The notes under the pieces were generated by a model, which was not told where the DNA came from, searched no databases, and worked only from the letters and a program-made list of their open reading frames with translations. The position numbers and the translations under genes are program-made. A DNA stretch of 33,567 nucleotides from positions 1-33,567 of the forward strand of contig PBDR01000010.1 in NCBI GenBank assembly GCA_002717385.1, read 5' to 3'. The DNA is from Chloroflexota bacterium (GTDB taxonomy: Bacteria; Chloroflexota; Dehalococcoidia; Lucifugimonadales; Lucifugimonadaceae). Below are positions 25,224-33,215 of the stretch, piece after piece. Numbering within the stretch: the stretch's first letter is position 1; each line of letters opens with the position of its first letter.

Positions 25224-25829
25224 ATGAAAAGATTATTAGTTGCTACCCATAACTTTCACAAGGTAAAAGAAATTGAATTGTTTCTGTCAGATATTCCTAT
25301 ACAAATAATATCTTTAGTTGATCTAGATATTAATTTGAAAGTTGAAGAGACAGCTGAATCATTTAAGTCAAATGCCTTAAAAAAGGCTAAAGAATATCAA
25401 AGGTTATCAGGTGAGATTACTTTAGCTGAAGATTCTGGTCTTGAGGTTTTCTCATTAGGTGGACAACCGGGGGTCATCTCTGCAAGATATGGAGGAGAAG
25501 AATTAAATGATTCAGAGAGGGTAAATTTTTTGTTAAAAGAGATGGAAAATATTGATGGATGGAACCGTGCAGCAAGATTTGTATCAGTGGTTGTATTAAT
25601 AAATAATAACGGTGAATTAATGAATGTTTCTCAAGGATATTTAAATGGTTTTATTTCTCATCAAAAAATTGGTTCAAATGGATTTGGTTATGATCCCATT
25701 TTTTGGTTGCCTGAAAAATCTACCACAACGGCTAAGTTATCTTTGATAGAAAAAAACAAAATAAGTCATCGAGGGAAAGCTTTGAAAGCAATCAAGCCTA
25801 CACTAAAAAGTTTGTATAGAATAGTGTGA
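25224..25829 (+). CDS. rdgB: XTP/dITP diphosphatase (RdgB/HAM1)
   Basis: House-cleaning enzyme that hydrolyses dITP, XTP and dXTP to monophosphates, so deaminated purines stay out of DNA and RNA. 201 residues, normal length. Motifs: VATHNFHKVKEI (residues 6-17; usually TxNxxKxxE), TLAEDSGLEV with the catalytic aspartate near residue 71, PGVISARYGGE, GFGYDPIFW and SHRGKALKA near the C-terminus. The ATG at 25224 follows a long AT-rich gap, and moaA begins 18 bases after the stop, so it leads a four-gene run with molybdenum-cofactor and RNase H genes. Confidence 0.95.
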   Translation: MKRLLVATHNFHKVKEIELFLSDIPIQIISLVDLDINLKVEETAESFKSNALKKAKEYQRLSGEITLAEDSGLEVFSLGGQPGVISARYGGEELNDSERVNFLLKEMENIDGWNRAARFVSVVVLINNNGELMNVSQGYLNGFISHQKIGSNGFGYDPIFWLPEKSTTTAKLSLIEKNKISHRGKALKAIKPTLKSLYRIV

Positions 25830-25847
25830 GAGTAATTCAAATCGGAT

Positions 25848-26882
25848 ATGAAAATTAAATTAGGAAAAATAGAAGATATATATTCTAGACAACTTAAGGA
25901 TATAAGAATTTCAGTTACTGATAGGTGTAATTATAGATGTCCATATTGTATGCCTTTAGAAATTTTTGGTGAAAAATATGCTTTTTTAGGACGTAAAGAC
26001 ATATTGTCATTTGAAGAAATAGAAAGATTAGTTAGATTATTTGTAAATTTGGGTGTTGAAAAAATAAGAATTACAGGTGGAGAACCTCTTGTAAGAAAGG
26101 ATATTGAAAAATTAATTGGAAATATTAGGTCTATTAGCGATAAACTAGATATAGCACTTACTACAAATGGATACTTACTTTTTGAAAAAGCTTTAGCACT
26201 TAAAAATGCTGGTCTTTCACGTCTAACTGTGTCTTTAGATTCTGTCGATAAAGATACTTATATCAAAATGAATGGTGGAAAATATGGACCTAGTAGAACT
26301 TTGCAGGGAATTGAAGAAGCGGAGAGAGTTGGATTTTCAAATATAAAAATCAATGTGGTTGTTCAAAAAGGGTTAAATGATCATAATTTTGTTGATGTTG
26401 CTGAGTTTTACAGAGATTCAAAAAAGATAGTTCGTTTTATAGAATTCATGGATGTGGGAAACAAAAATAATTGGAAATTAAAAGATGTTATATCATCTTC
26501 TAAAATTTTAGAAATCATCAATAAAAAATTTCCAGTAGAACCTATAGACAAACAATATAATGGAGAAGTTGCAAATAGATATCGTTATATTGATGGAAAA
26601 GGTGAAATAGGTATTATTTCATCTATTTCTCAACCTTTTTGTGGTGATTGTACTCGAGGGCGGTTATCTACAGATGGTAAATTTATCACCTGTTTATTTG
26701 CATCTGATGGTATAGATTTAAAAAAACCGTTAAGATCTAATGCTAGCGATGAGCATTTAATTTCACAAATTAAATCGGTTTGGTCTTCGAGAAACGATAA
26801 ATATTCTCAAGATAGATTTAACTTTCCTAAGGATGCTGATGCCCAAAAAAATAAAGTTGAGATGTATTATATTGGAGGGTAA
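25848..26882 (+). CDS. moaA: GTP 3',8-cyclase (molybdenum cofactor synthesis, radical SAM)
   Basis: First step of molybdenum-cofactor synthesis, cyclising GTP. 344 residues. The radical-SAM cluster is C27-x3-C31-x2-C34 in DRCNYRCPYC; the SAM-binding TGGEPLVRKD follows near 76-85. The second, GTP-binding cluster is C265, C268 and C282 (FCGDC then FITCLF). The protein ends in the double glycine YYIGG, needed for activity in MoaA homologues (family knowledge). The ATG is at 25848. The last bases overlap rnhA. Confidence 0.96.
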   Translation: MKIKLGKIEDIYSRQLKDIRISVTDRCNYRCPYCMPLEIFGEKYAFLGRKDILSFEEIERLVRLFVNLGVEKIRITGGEPLVRKDIEKLIGNIRSISDKLDIALTTNGYLLFEKALALKNAGLSRLTVSLDSVDKDTYIKMNGGKYGPSRTLQGIEEAERVGFSNIKINVVVQKGLNDHNFVDVAEFYRDSKKIVRFIEFMDVGNKNNWKLKDVISSSKILEIINKKFPVEPIDKQYNGEVANRYRYIDGKGEIGIISSISQPFCGDCTRGRLSTDGKFITCLFASDGIDLKKPLRSNASDEHLISQIKSVWSSRNDKYSQDRFNFPKDADAQKNKVEMYYIGG

Positions 26883-27345
26883 AGACTTAGTTTATATTTT
26901 TTCTGATGGTTCATCATTGGGTAATCCTGGACCTGGAGGATACGGAGTTTTATTAAGGTTTAAAAAATATGAAAAAGAAATAAAAAAAGGATACATATTA
27001 ACTACTAATAATAGAATGGAACTTTTAGGTGCAATTACTGGACTTGAATTATTAAAAAAAAGTTATAAGGTAATTTTAATCACAGACTCACGATATGTAG
27101 TTGATGGTATTAATCTTGGATGGGCACGTAAATGGCAATCAAATAATTGGATGAAAAACAATAAAGATAAAGCTAAAAATGTTGATTTATGGGAAAGATT
27201 GTTAAAACAAACTAATCGGCATGATATAACTTTTCAATGGACGGCTGGTCATTCTGGACATGAAGAAAATGAACGTTCAGATCAATTGGCCACTTCAGCA
27301 GCTAATGGATCAAATTTAATTGAGGATACAGGATTTGAAAAATAA
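26872..27345 (+). CDS. rnhA: Ribonuclease HI
   Basis: Degrades RNA in RNA-DNA hybrids. 157 residues from the TTG at 26872, close to E. coli RNase HI (155) and with FSDGS placed as in homologues; an ATG at 26833 would add 13 residues and lengthen the overlap with moaA to 50 bases, so either start is possible. The active-site carboxylates D12 (FSDGS), E50 (NNRMELLGA), D72 (ITDSRY) and D137 (ERSDQLA) are all present, as are SLGNPGPGGYG and the handle-like WARKWQSNNW region. It sits between two cofactor genes, overlapping moaA by 11 bases and moaC by 11 bases. Confidence 0.93.
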   Translation: MEGKDLVYIFSDGSSLGNPGPGGYGVLLRFKKYEKEIKKGYILTTNNRMELLGAITGLELLKKSYKVILITDSRYVVDGINLGWARKWQSNNWMKNNKDKAKNVDLWERLLKQTNRHDITFQWTAGHSGHEENERSDQLATSAANGSNLIEDTGFEK

Positions 27346-27820
27346 AAAGAATTTTACTCATATAGATAATGAAGGTGAAATAATTATGGTCGATGTTGGG
27401 GATAAAAAAAATTCTGAAAGAATAGCTATAGCAAAATGTGAAATTATATTATCTCCTGAAACTATAAATTTAATTTTAGAAAACAAATTACAAAAAGGTG
27501 ATGTTATCCTAACTTCAAAAATTGCTGGAATAATGTCAGCAAAAAATACTCATAACATAATACCTTTATGTCATCAAATACCTTTATCAAAAATAGATTT
27601 GAATATTAAAATCATAAAGGATGAAAATAAATTAACAATTCAATCTACAGTCAAAGCTAATTGGAATACAGGTGTAGAAATGGAAGCCTTAACAGCTGTT
27701 AGTATTGCTGCTCTAACCATTTATGACATGTGTAAATCTATTGATAAAGCAATAGAAATTAGAACGATTAAACTTATTAAGAAATCTGGAGGAAATAGCG
27801 GAGATTTTATTAACAAATAA
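27335..27820 (+). CDS. moaC: Cyclic pyranopterin monophosphate synthase
   Basis: Second step of molybdenum-cofactor synthesis, acting on the MoaA product. 161 residues from the TTG at 27335, the same length as E. coli MoaC; AGGA lies eight bases upstream. The alternative TTG at 27320 adds five residues. Active-site residues H80 (PLCHQIPL), D131 and K134 (IYDMCK) match the family, and the FTHIDNEGE and VEMEALTAVS motifs are clear. It ends about 48 bases before the tRNA gene. No MoaB, MoaD or MoaE is visible in the window. Confidence 0.94.
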   Translation: MKNKKNFTHIDNEGEIIMVDVGDKKNSERIAIAKCEIILSPETINLILENKLQKGDVILTSKIAGIMSAKNTHNIIPLCHQIPLSKIDLNIKIIKDENKLTIQSTVKANWNTGVEMEALTAVSIAALTIYDMCKSIDKAIEIRTIKLIKKSGGNSGDFINK

Positions 27821-27824
27821 AATC

Positions 27825-27855
27825 TTTATAAACAATTATTATAATTATTTATAAA
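27825..27855. repeat. 31-base AT-only inverted repeat between moaC and the tRNA
   Basis: Eight-base TTTATAAA arms at both ends, one C/A mismatch, then AATTAT/ATAATT around a central T. It can form a stem of about 12-14 pairs. It lies five bases after the moaC stop and about 13 bases before the tRNA, so it could end the moa transcript weakly or mark tRNA leader processing. Confidence 0.5.
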
Positions 27856-27868
27856 TAAAATTAATTTT

Positions 27869-27944
27869 GGCGACGTAGCTCAGCGGTTAGAGCGGGCGCT
27901 TCATAAGCGCTAGGCCGGAGGTTCAATTCCTCCCGTCGCCACCA
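27869..27944 (+). tRNA. tRNA-Met (CAU), elongator type most likely
   Basis: A 76-base cloverleaf including an encoded CCA (27942-27944). The seven acceptor pairs (27869-27875 with 27934-27940) are all Watson-Crick. D arm 27878-27893; anticodon stem 27895-27899/27907-27911 with loop TTCATAA, anticodon CAT at 27902-27904; T arm 27917-27933 with loop TTCAATT. The first pair is G-C, so it is not an initiator tRNA. A CAU tRNA could also be tRNA-Ile2 read with lysidine; sequence alone does not decide this. Confidence 0.95.
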
Positions 27945-27964
27945 CCTACTTTATTTAATTAACA

Positions 27965-29755
27965 ATGAAATCAATATTTTTTTATCCAAAATTACTGCCC
28001 AAAGGTCTTTTAATTCCTCTTATATTATTGTCGGTTTTAGGAATATTAGTGGGTTTTATGGATAGCCTCGCTTTGGCTATGATAGTTCCTTTATCTGAAA
28101 TGATAGTAAATGTCGATATAGATTATAGTACTATTCCACTAATATCTACTACAAAGAACTTAGTGGAAGATAGTAGTATTTCATTCAATTTAACATCCAT
28201 TGTTATTATGATTTTAGTATTTCAAATTATTCGAATATTTAGTTTGTATTTACAGGGATGGTTTAGTGCTAAATATTCTGCTGCTTATGAACATAATTCA
28301 AGAACTAATCTACTAAATTCATATTCTTATATGCCGTGGGAAAAATATGTAATTCAAGATTCTGGGGATGTTTATTTTAATATATGTAGAGTTACTAGTA
28401 TTGCCAGTGTCACTTATGGTCTTTATTGTCGAATGGTTTCATTAGTATTAACTATTATAGTGTATTTAGTTACTGCTATATATGCTACTTGGCAATTAAC
28501 TTTAGTTGCGATGATTTATTCTGTAATTGCTGCAGCCTCATTATATTTTCTAATAATGTATGCGAAAAAATTAGGTGATAAAAGATTATCAGCTGATGAA
28601 TTGATATATGGTATGGTAAATCAATTGACACAGGGGATGAAATATATCAGAGTTTCGGGTCTTATTGAGCGACAAAGACAAACCATAATTACTCACTCAA
28701 AAAAACTCGCTAAAATTAATGAATCTTTGGGGATAAATTTGGCTTTATTTAAATCTTTATCTGAAACGTTATTTTTTATTGCTTTAATTCTCCTACTTGT
28801 GATTTCAACTCAGCTATCTGTTTTATCTTCAGGTGGGTTATTGCTTTTTTCTTTATTATTTTTTCGTATTTTCCAACATGTTAGAACCTTGCAATCATCC
28901 ATACAAACTTTTTTACAAATTGAACCATATGTTTCAAATATGAATAATATTTTTGACGACAATAAAAAATATATTGATGATTTAAGCGATTCAAAATCGT
29001 ATAGAAAGATAAAGATTTCTAAAGATATAGTAGTTCAAGATTTAAATTATTCTTATGTTGACGGTATAAAAATATTGAAGAATGTTAGTATGAAAATTGA
29101 AGCTAAACGCCATACCGCCATAGTGGGATTATCTGGTGTAGGAAAAACAACTTTATTAGATTTATTGATTGGATTAATAAATCCAAAATTAGGAACTATA
29201 AAATATGACAATAAAGAATTGTCAAACGAAGAATTAAAGAATTTAAGAAGATCAATTAGTTATGTCCCACAAGGAGGGGTACTTTTTTCAGGGACACTTT
29301 TACAGAATATTGTTTTTGGGGAAGAAAAATTTAGTGAAAAGAACTTAAAAAAATCTTTAGAAGTTTCTAATGTTAATGAATTTTTACGGGATATTCCGAA
29401 TGGTCTTGAAACGAAAGTTGGAGATGGAGGATATACACTTTCTGGTGGACAAAGACAAAGAGTAATATTGGCTCGGGCAATATACAGAAATCCTAGTTTA
29501 CTTATTTTGGATGAAGCTACAAGTGAATTAGACGCAATTGCTCAGAATCAATTTATTAAGTCTGTAAATCTCCTAGATGGAGATATTACTGTAATAACAG
29601 TAGCTCATAGATTATCAAATATAATCGATGCAAATATTATATATGTTATGAAAGATGGCGAAGTTATAGAGTCAGGAAATTTTAGTCAGCTTATATCATC
29701 TGATAGTGAATTTTCAAAAATGTACAAAGCTGAAGGAAATATAAATAATATATAG
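27965..29755 (+). CDS. ABC exporter with fused membrane and ATPase domains (MsbA/PglK-like)
   Basis: 596 residues: six membrane helices (about 15-325), then an ATPase domain (about 350-590). Walker A is GLSGVGKTT (388-396, K394), the signature LSGGQ is at 492-496, Walker B is LLILDEAT (D516, E517) and the switch histidine is H548. It is a half-transporter expected to dimerise. Such exporters move lipids, lipid-linked oligosaccharides or peptides; given the facing sugar genes, a lipid-linked glycan flippase is plausible (inference). It starts 20 bases after the tRNA and ends 42 bases from the convergent NeuA gene. No terminator is seen between them. Confidence 0.9.
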   Translation: MKSIFFYPKLLPKGLLIPLILLSVLGILVGFMDSLALAMIVPLSEMIVNVDIDYSTIPLISTTKNLVEDSSISFNLTSIVIMILVFQIIRIFSLYLQGWFSAKYSAAYEHNSRTNLLNSYSYMPWEKYVIQDSGDVYFNICRVTSIASVTYGLYCRMVSLVLTIIVYLVTAIYATWQLTLVAMIYSVIAAASLYFLIMYAKKLGDKRLSADELIYGMVNQLTQGMKYIRVSGLIERQRQTIITHSKKLAKINESLGINLALFKSLSETLFFIALILLLVISTQLSVLSSGGLLLFSLLFFRIFQHVRTLQSSIQTFLQIEPYVSNMNNIFDDNKKYIDDLSDSKSYRKIKISKDIVVQDLNYSYVDGIKILKNVSMKIEAKRHTAIVGLSGVGKTTLLDLLIGLINPKLGTIKYDNKELSNEELKNLRRSISYVPQGGVLFSGTLLQNIVFGEEKFSEKNLKKSLEVSNVNEFLRDIPNGLETKVGDGGYTLSGGQRQRVILARAIYRNPSLLILDEATSELDAIAQNQFIKSVNLLDGDITVITVAHRLSNIIDANIIYVMKDGEVIESGNFSQLISSDSEFSKMYKAEGNINNI

Positions 29756-29797
29756 TATACATCCTATGTTAAATAGAGTATTAATCTGAATGAATTA

Positions 29798-30538
29798 TTA
29801 ACTTTGTATGTATTCTTCAATAGATGAATATTTTTTTTTAATTTTATTTTCTGTCATAATGAAATCTTCTTCATTATCAATACTGATCATTGATTCAGTA
29901 ATTATATAACTAGTATTTAATCCAATCGGTGTTGCTTGTTTATCACAATTTATTAGGAATTCAGAATTAATAGCGTAACAGGCTCCATTTTTATGATAAA
30001 CAGGAGATAAATCTTGTCTTGAAACAATTTCATCTCCAATAGATTCATCAAACCATTTCAGATTTTCATTTTCTATTATCAATTGTTTAAAAGGATGATA
30101 TTTTAAATCACTTTCAGATACAGTAATTACTGAATCATAATTACCAATAATTTGTTTTTTTAAACATTCTCTAATATGTTTAATTTTTCTCATTGGAGAT
30201 GTAGGTTGAATCATTAGTATTACATCAATTGTTTCTTTTTTTTCTTTTATAATCCATTTCAATGCATGTTCTAGTACAGGAATATCTCCTACTCTATCTC
30301 CTGATAAATTTTTTGGTCTAATAAATGGAGAATCCAGTCCATATTCGTTTGCGATAGAAGCTATTTCATTATCATCAGTACTAACAATTTTATAATCAAT
30401 TTCATCTATAAGGTTTAGAATCTTTCCAGCGATACCAACTATAGGAATACCCATTATAGGTTTAATGTTTTTTTTATGGACTCCTTTCGAACCTCCTCGT
30501 GCTGGAACAACAGCCATTATTTTCTTACCATTAATCAA
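29798..30538 (-). CDS. neuA: CMP-nonulosonate cytidylyltransferase (NeuA family)
   Basis: 246 residues, activating an acidic nine-carbon sugar (sialic, legionaminic or similar) as CMP-sugar. The signature AVVPARGGSKGVHKKNI (about 9-25) is the CTP-binding loop, followed by STDDNEI, RPKNLSGD, LMIQPTSPMR and a C-terminal motif ending MIENE-like acidic residues. The start is the TTG at 30536-30538, giving MINGKKIMAVVPARGG, the usual N-terminus; an ATG seven codons later (30517) is an alternative. It is the last gene of the minus-strand sugar run, 14 bases after the NeuB-like gene. The sugar cannot be told from sequence; KdsB (Kdo) is less likely given the adjacent NeuB. Confidence 0.82.
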   Translation of the reverse strand: MINGKKIMAVVPARGGSKGVHKKNIKPIMGIPIVGIAGKILNLIDEIDYKIVSTDDNEIASIANEYGLDSPFIRPKNLSGDRVGDIPVLEHALKWIIKEKKETIDVILMIQPTSPMRKIKHIRECLKKQIIGNYDSVITVSESDLKYHPFKQLIIENENLKWFDESIGDEIVSRQDLSPVYHKNGACYAINSEFLINCDKQATPIGLNTSYIITESMISIDNEEDFIMTENKIKKKYSSIEEYIQS

Positions 30539-30552
30539 TTATTTTTCCGAAT

Positions 30553-32100
30553 TTAGTTCGAGATTTTTTCATCTAATAAAAACCTTCCCCAATGATCTAC
30601 GTAAGTTTTACGAGAAGATTTATGCATTTTGTTAATTTTTTTATCTTTATAAAAGGAATCATCATTATAGTGGGTGGTTGAAAGTTCTTCGAAAATAACT
30701 CCTGTTTTAGTATTGAACGAATGCCATACTCCGGGTAGAACTAATACTTGTTCTCCAGCAGAAATCTTTCTTTTTACTCCATCAATTTCAGTATTTAATT
30801 CACCAGATAAAACATAGAATGTTTCTTCTTTTTTCTTATGGAAATGTGAAGGATGTTCTTGTCCAGGAGTCTGGATAATAATTTTTTTGCAATATAATCT
30901 ATTGACCAAAGTAATTAAAACTGCCCCATATTCCTGAAATTTTTCTAATCCATAATGATGAGAAAATTCTACTTGAAAATCTGATCCAAGTTGTATTTTT
31001 GCTTCATTTAACATGGCTTTAATTTTATGAGTATGGTGTTGTAGAATTAATCTTTTTTTATCATGAGGTATTATCAGATCATCCATCATTAAGGCTTCAT
31101 TAGTTTTTAGTTTCTTTTTCGTTACTAATCCTTCTTTCCAAATCCCTGAGAAAAATTGATTGTCATTATATGGCATTGCAAAAAAAACATCATTAAGATT
31201 AATTTCAGCACCTTTTTTTATGGTTTTTTTTGCATACACACCTCGTCGAAGTTCATTTATAGATTTAACTTCTTCACTTGTTCTAATGATGTGATTTTTT
31301 GATCCAGATGCTGATTTAGCTTTTTTATATTTTTCTATCCAATTATCCAGTTGTTTTAAGGTTGCTGAATAAGCATTCAATTTTTTTAATTCTTTATTAG
31401 TAACGCCAACATGTTTTTCAAAAATTCGTGCACCTTTGGCATGAGCTAACATTACAATATCAGAGTCATTTGGATCTTCATGTGTAGACCATCCTATTGT
31501 GATGTTAGGATATCTAGACTTAAAGATTTCAATTTGATTGAGTTCCAATAATTCAGTTGGTGTTGGATACATTGAAACACAGTGCATAATTGCAAAATCA
31601 ATACCTTTATGATCAAAAAAACTAACTATTTTATCTACATCATTTATTTCCAATCCTCCAGTAGAAATTATTACAGGATAATTATATTCAGAAACTTTTT
31701 CTAAAAGTGGCCAATCGATAGCGGAACAACTTCCAATTTTTATAATATCGAATCCGATTTCATCAATAACATCTACCGAATCTTCATCAAAAGGAGTACA
31801 CATCGTTATTAAACCTTTTGATTTAGCATATTCTGCCATTTCTTTAAATTCTTTTTTAGAAAGTTTTGTAGATAAAAATCTTTTAATATGGGTAGGTTCA
31901 TCCGCATTAATGTAATCGGGATGTATAAAACTTTTTAATTGCCTAAACTGGAACTTAATGGCGGATCGAATTTTGTGTTTTTTGGATAATTCAGAACACA
32001 TCTCAATTATCGATTTACCTAAATCTATTGATCCTTGATGGTTATTAGCCATTTCAAAAACAAACAGATCATTGAAATTATATCCTTCACTATTATTCAT
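30553..32100 (-). CDS. NeuB-type nonulosonate synthase with C-terminal SAF and cupin domains
   Basis: 515 residues in three parts. About 5-265 is a NeuB TIM barrel (FEMANNHQGS, KFQFRQ, CTPFDEDSV, IKIGSCSA, EKHVGV) that would condense a sugar with phosphoenolpyruvate. About 285-342 is an antifreeze-like SAF domain (RRGVYAKKTIKKGAEIN). About 385-490 is a cupin with likely metal ligands H419, H421, E425 and H460 (PSHFHKKKEE, GVWHSF). The usual GYSDH loop reads GWSTHEDP. The cupin fusion is not in ordinary NeuB and may supply isomerase or binding activity. Start ATG 32098-32100. The condensation role is well supported, the substrate is not. Confidence 0.83.
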   Translation of the reverse strand: MNNSEGYNFNDLFVFEMANNHQGSIDLGKSIIEMCSELSKKHKIRSAIKFQFRQLKSFIHPDYINADEPTHIKRFLSTKLSKKEFKEMAEYAKSKGLITMCTPFDEDSVDVIDEIGFDIIKIGSCSAIDWPLLEKVSEYNYPVIISTGGLEINDVDKIVSFFDHKGIDFAIMHCVSMYPTPTELLELNQIEIFKSRYPNITIGWSTHEDPNDSDIVMLAHAKGARIFEKHVGVTNKELKKLNAYSATLKQLDNWIEKYKKAKSASGSKNHIIRTSEEVKSINELRRGVYAKKTIKKGAEINLNDVFFAMPYNDNQFFSGIWKEGLVTKKKLKTNEALMMDDLIIPHDKKRLILQHHTHKIKAMLNEAKIQLGSDFQVEFSHHYGLEKFQEYGAVLITLVNRLYCKKIIIQTPGQEHPSHFHKKKEETFYVLSGELNTEIDGVKRKISAGEQVLVLPGVWHSFNTKTGVIFEELSTTHYNDDSFYKDKKINKMHKSSRKTYVDHWGRFLLDEKISN

Positions 32101-32110
32101 ATCTTACTTT

Positions 32111-33214
32111 CTATGTACTTAATCTTAATGATTTATTTGTATAACCTTTTGAATAATCAATATTAACATTTCTACTTGAATTATTGCCTGACATATGTGA
32201 TGCAGATATAACAAGCATAGTTTCAAGGCCGTTTATTAATGATATAGGGCTTTTTTCGGAATTTAACCCAAGCATTTCTATATGATTTATTTCTTGGATG
32301 AAATCATCGACTCTATTTTTTTTATATTTAAAATTTTCATTAGAATTATTATCCGATAAATATAATTCATCTGATAATGAATTTTTATTTATTTCTATCT
32401 CAATTTTGCCTCTTTCAAATTCTACGACGATTTTTTTTTCTGGAGGCATAGTAATAACGTCTTGAAAAACCACACCTTTTAGATTTTTTTCAGTAGTTAC
32501 ATGAATTTTTGAATCAGAATCATATGAAATATTATTTTTATCAACATAATTTACTTGTGCAGATACTTGAGTAATTTTACCCATTTCAAATAATTTTGCT
32601 ATTACTAACCACAGGTTAAGTCCATGAGAATGTTCACCTATTGCACCTCCTCCCATTTTCCATTGACCTAAATACGAATCTTCAGGTCCGCTTAACCATG
32701 GATGAGCATTAAAAATTCCTTCCCAATGTTCTTTCCAATTAACTGTTAATTTTTTTATTTTACCTAATGAGGGATTATTTAATTTTATTTCAAATAATTT
32801 TGATATTACTTTAGAAACTGCATGTGTATAACCTACAAAACATTGTATTTTTCTATGACTAATGATTTTATAAAATTCTTCTGCTAAATACATTTCTGGA
32901 GTAGTTAGTGGTTTCTCAATCATCATCACATTTGAATTTGTATATTTTAGAGATTCAATTGCAACAAATAAATGAGTATTAGGTGGTGTTCCAACAAAAA
33001 TATAATCGTAAAATTTTTTTATATATTTTTTATTATTAATTAGTTTTATTTTTTCGTCCCATTTCCCATATCTAGAAGGATAAATATTATCCTTCATACG
33101 ATTTAAGGCTTTTTCATCAATATCCATAACGCTAACATCCCATTTTTTTATCAGTGCTGCGTGCGTAAGATGATTTCCTATAGAACCAGCTCCAAAAATT
33201 AATACACTAGGCAT
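32111..33214 (-). CDS. Gfo/Idh/MocA-family sugar dehydrogenase
   Basis: 367 residues. The Rossmann loop FGAGSIGNH (7-15) is canonical, unlike the family member at 592-1611. The EKP motif is at 100-102, and a later GGGAIGEHSHGLNLW carries the catalytic histidines. The C-terminal domain is long and beta-rich. It sits ten bases before the NeuB-like gene and one base after the partial gene at the edge, so it belongs to the sugar pathway, perhaps oxidising an amino- or deoxy-sugar precursor (inference). Start ATG 33212-33214. Confidence 0.85.
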   Translation of the reverse strand: MPSVLIFGAGSIGNHLTHAALIKKWDVSVMDIDEKALNRMKDNIYPSRYGKWDEKIKLINNKKYIKKFYDYIFVGTPPNTHLFVAIESLKYTNSNVMMIEKPLTTPEMYLAEEFYKIISHRKIQCFVGYTHAVSKVISKLFEIKLNNPSLGKIKKLTVNWKEHWEGIFNAHPWLSGPEDSYLGQWKMGGGAIGEHSHGLNLWLVIAKLFEMGKITQVSAQVNYVDKNNISYDSDSKIHVTTEKNLKGVVFQDVITMPPEKKIVVEFERGKIEIEINKNSLSDELYLSDNNSNENFKYKKNRVDDFIQEINHIEMLGLNSEKSPISLINGLETMLVISASHMSGNNSSRNVNIDYSKGYTNKSLRLST

Positions 33215-33215
33215 G

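Noticed and set aside
27869-27944. Initiator tRNA-Met
   Set aside because: The first acceptor pair is G-C, not the mismatch typical of bacterial initiators, and the anticodon stem lacks the three consecutive G-C pairs.
29756-29797. Terminator between the ABC exporter and NeuA genes
   Set aside because: No inverted repeat followed by a T-run is present in these 42 bases.
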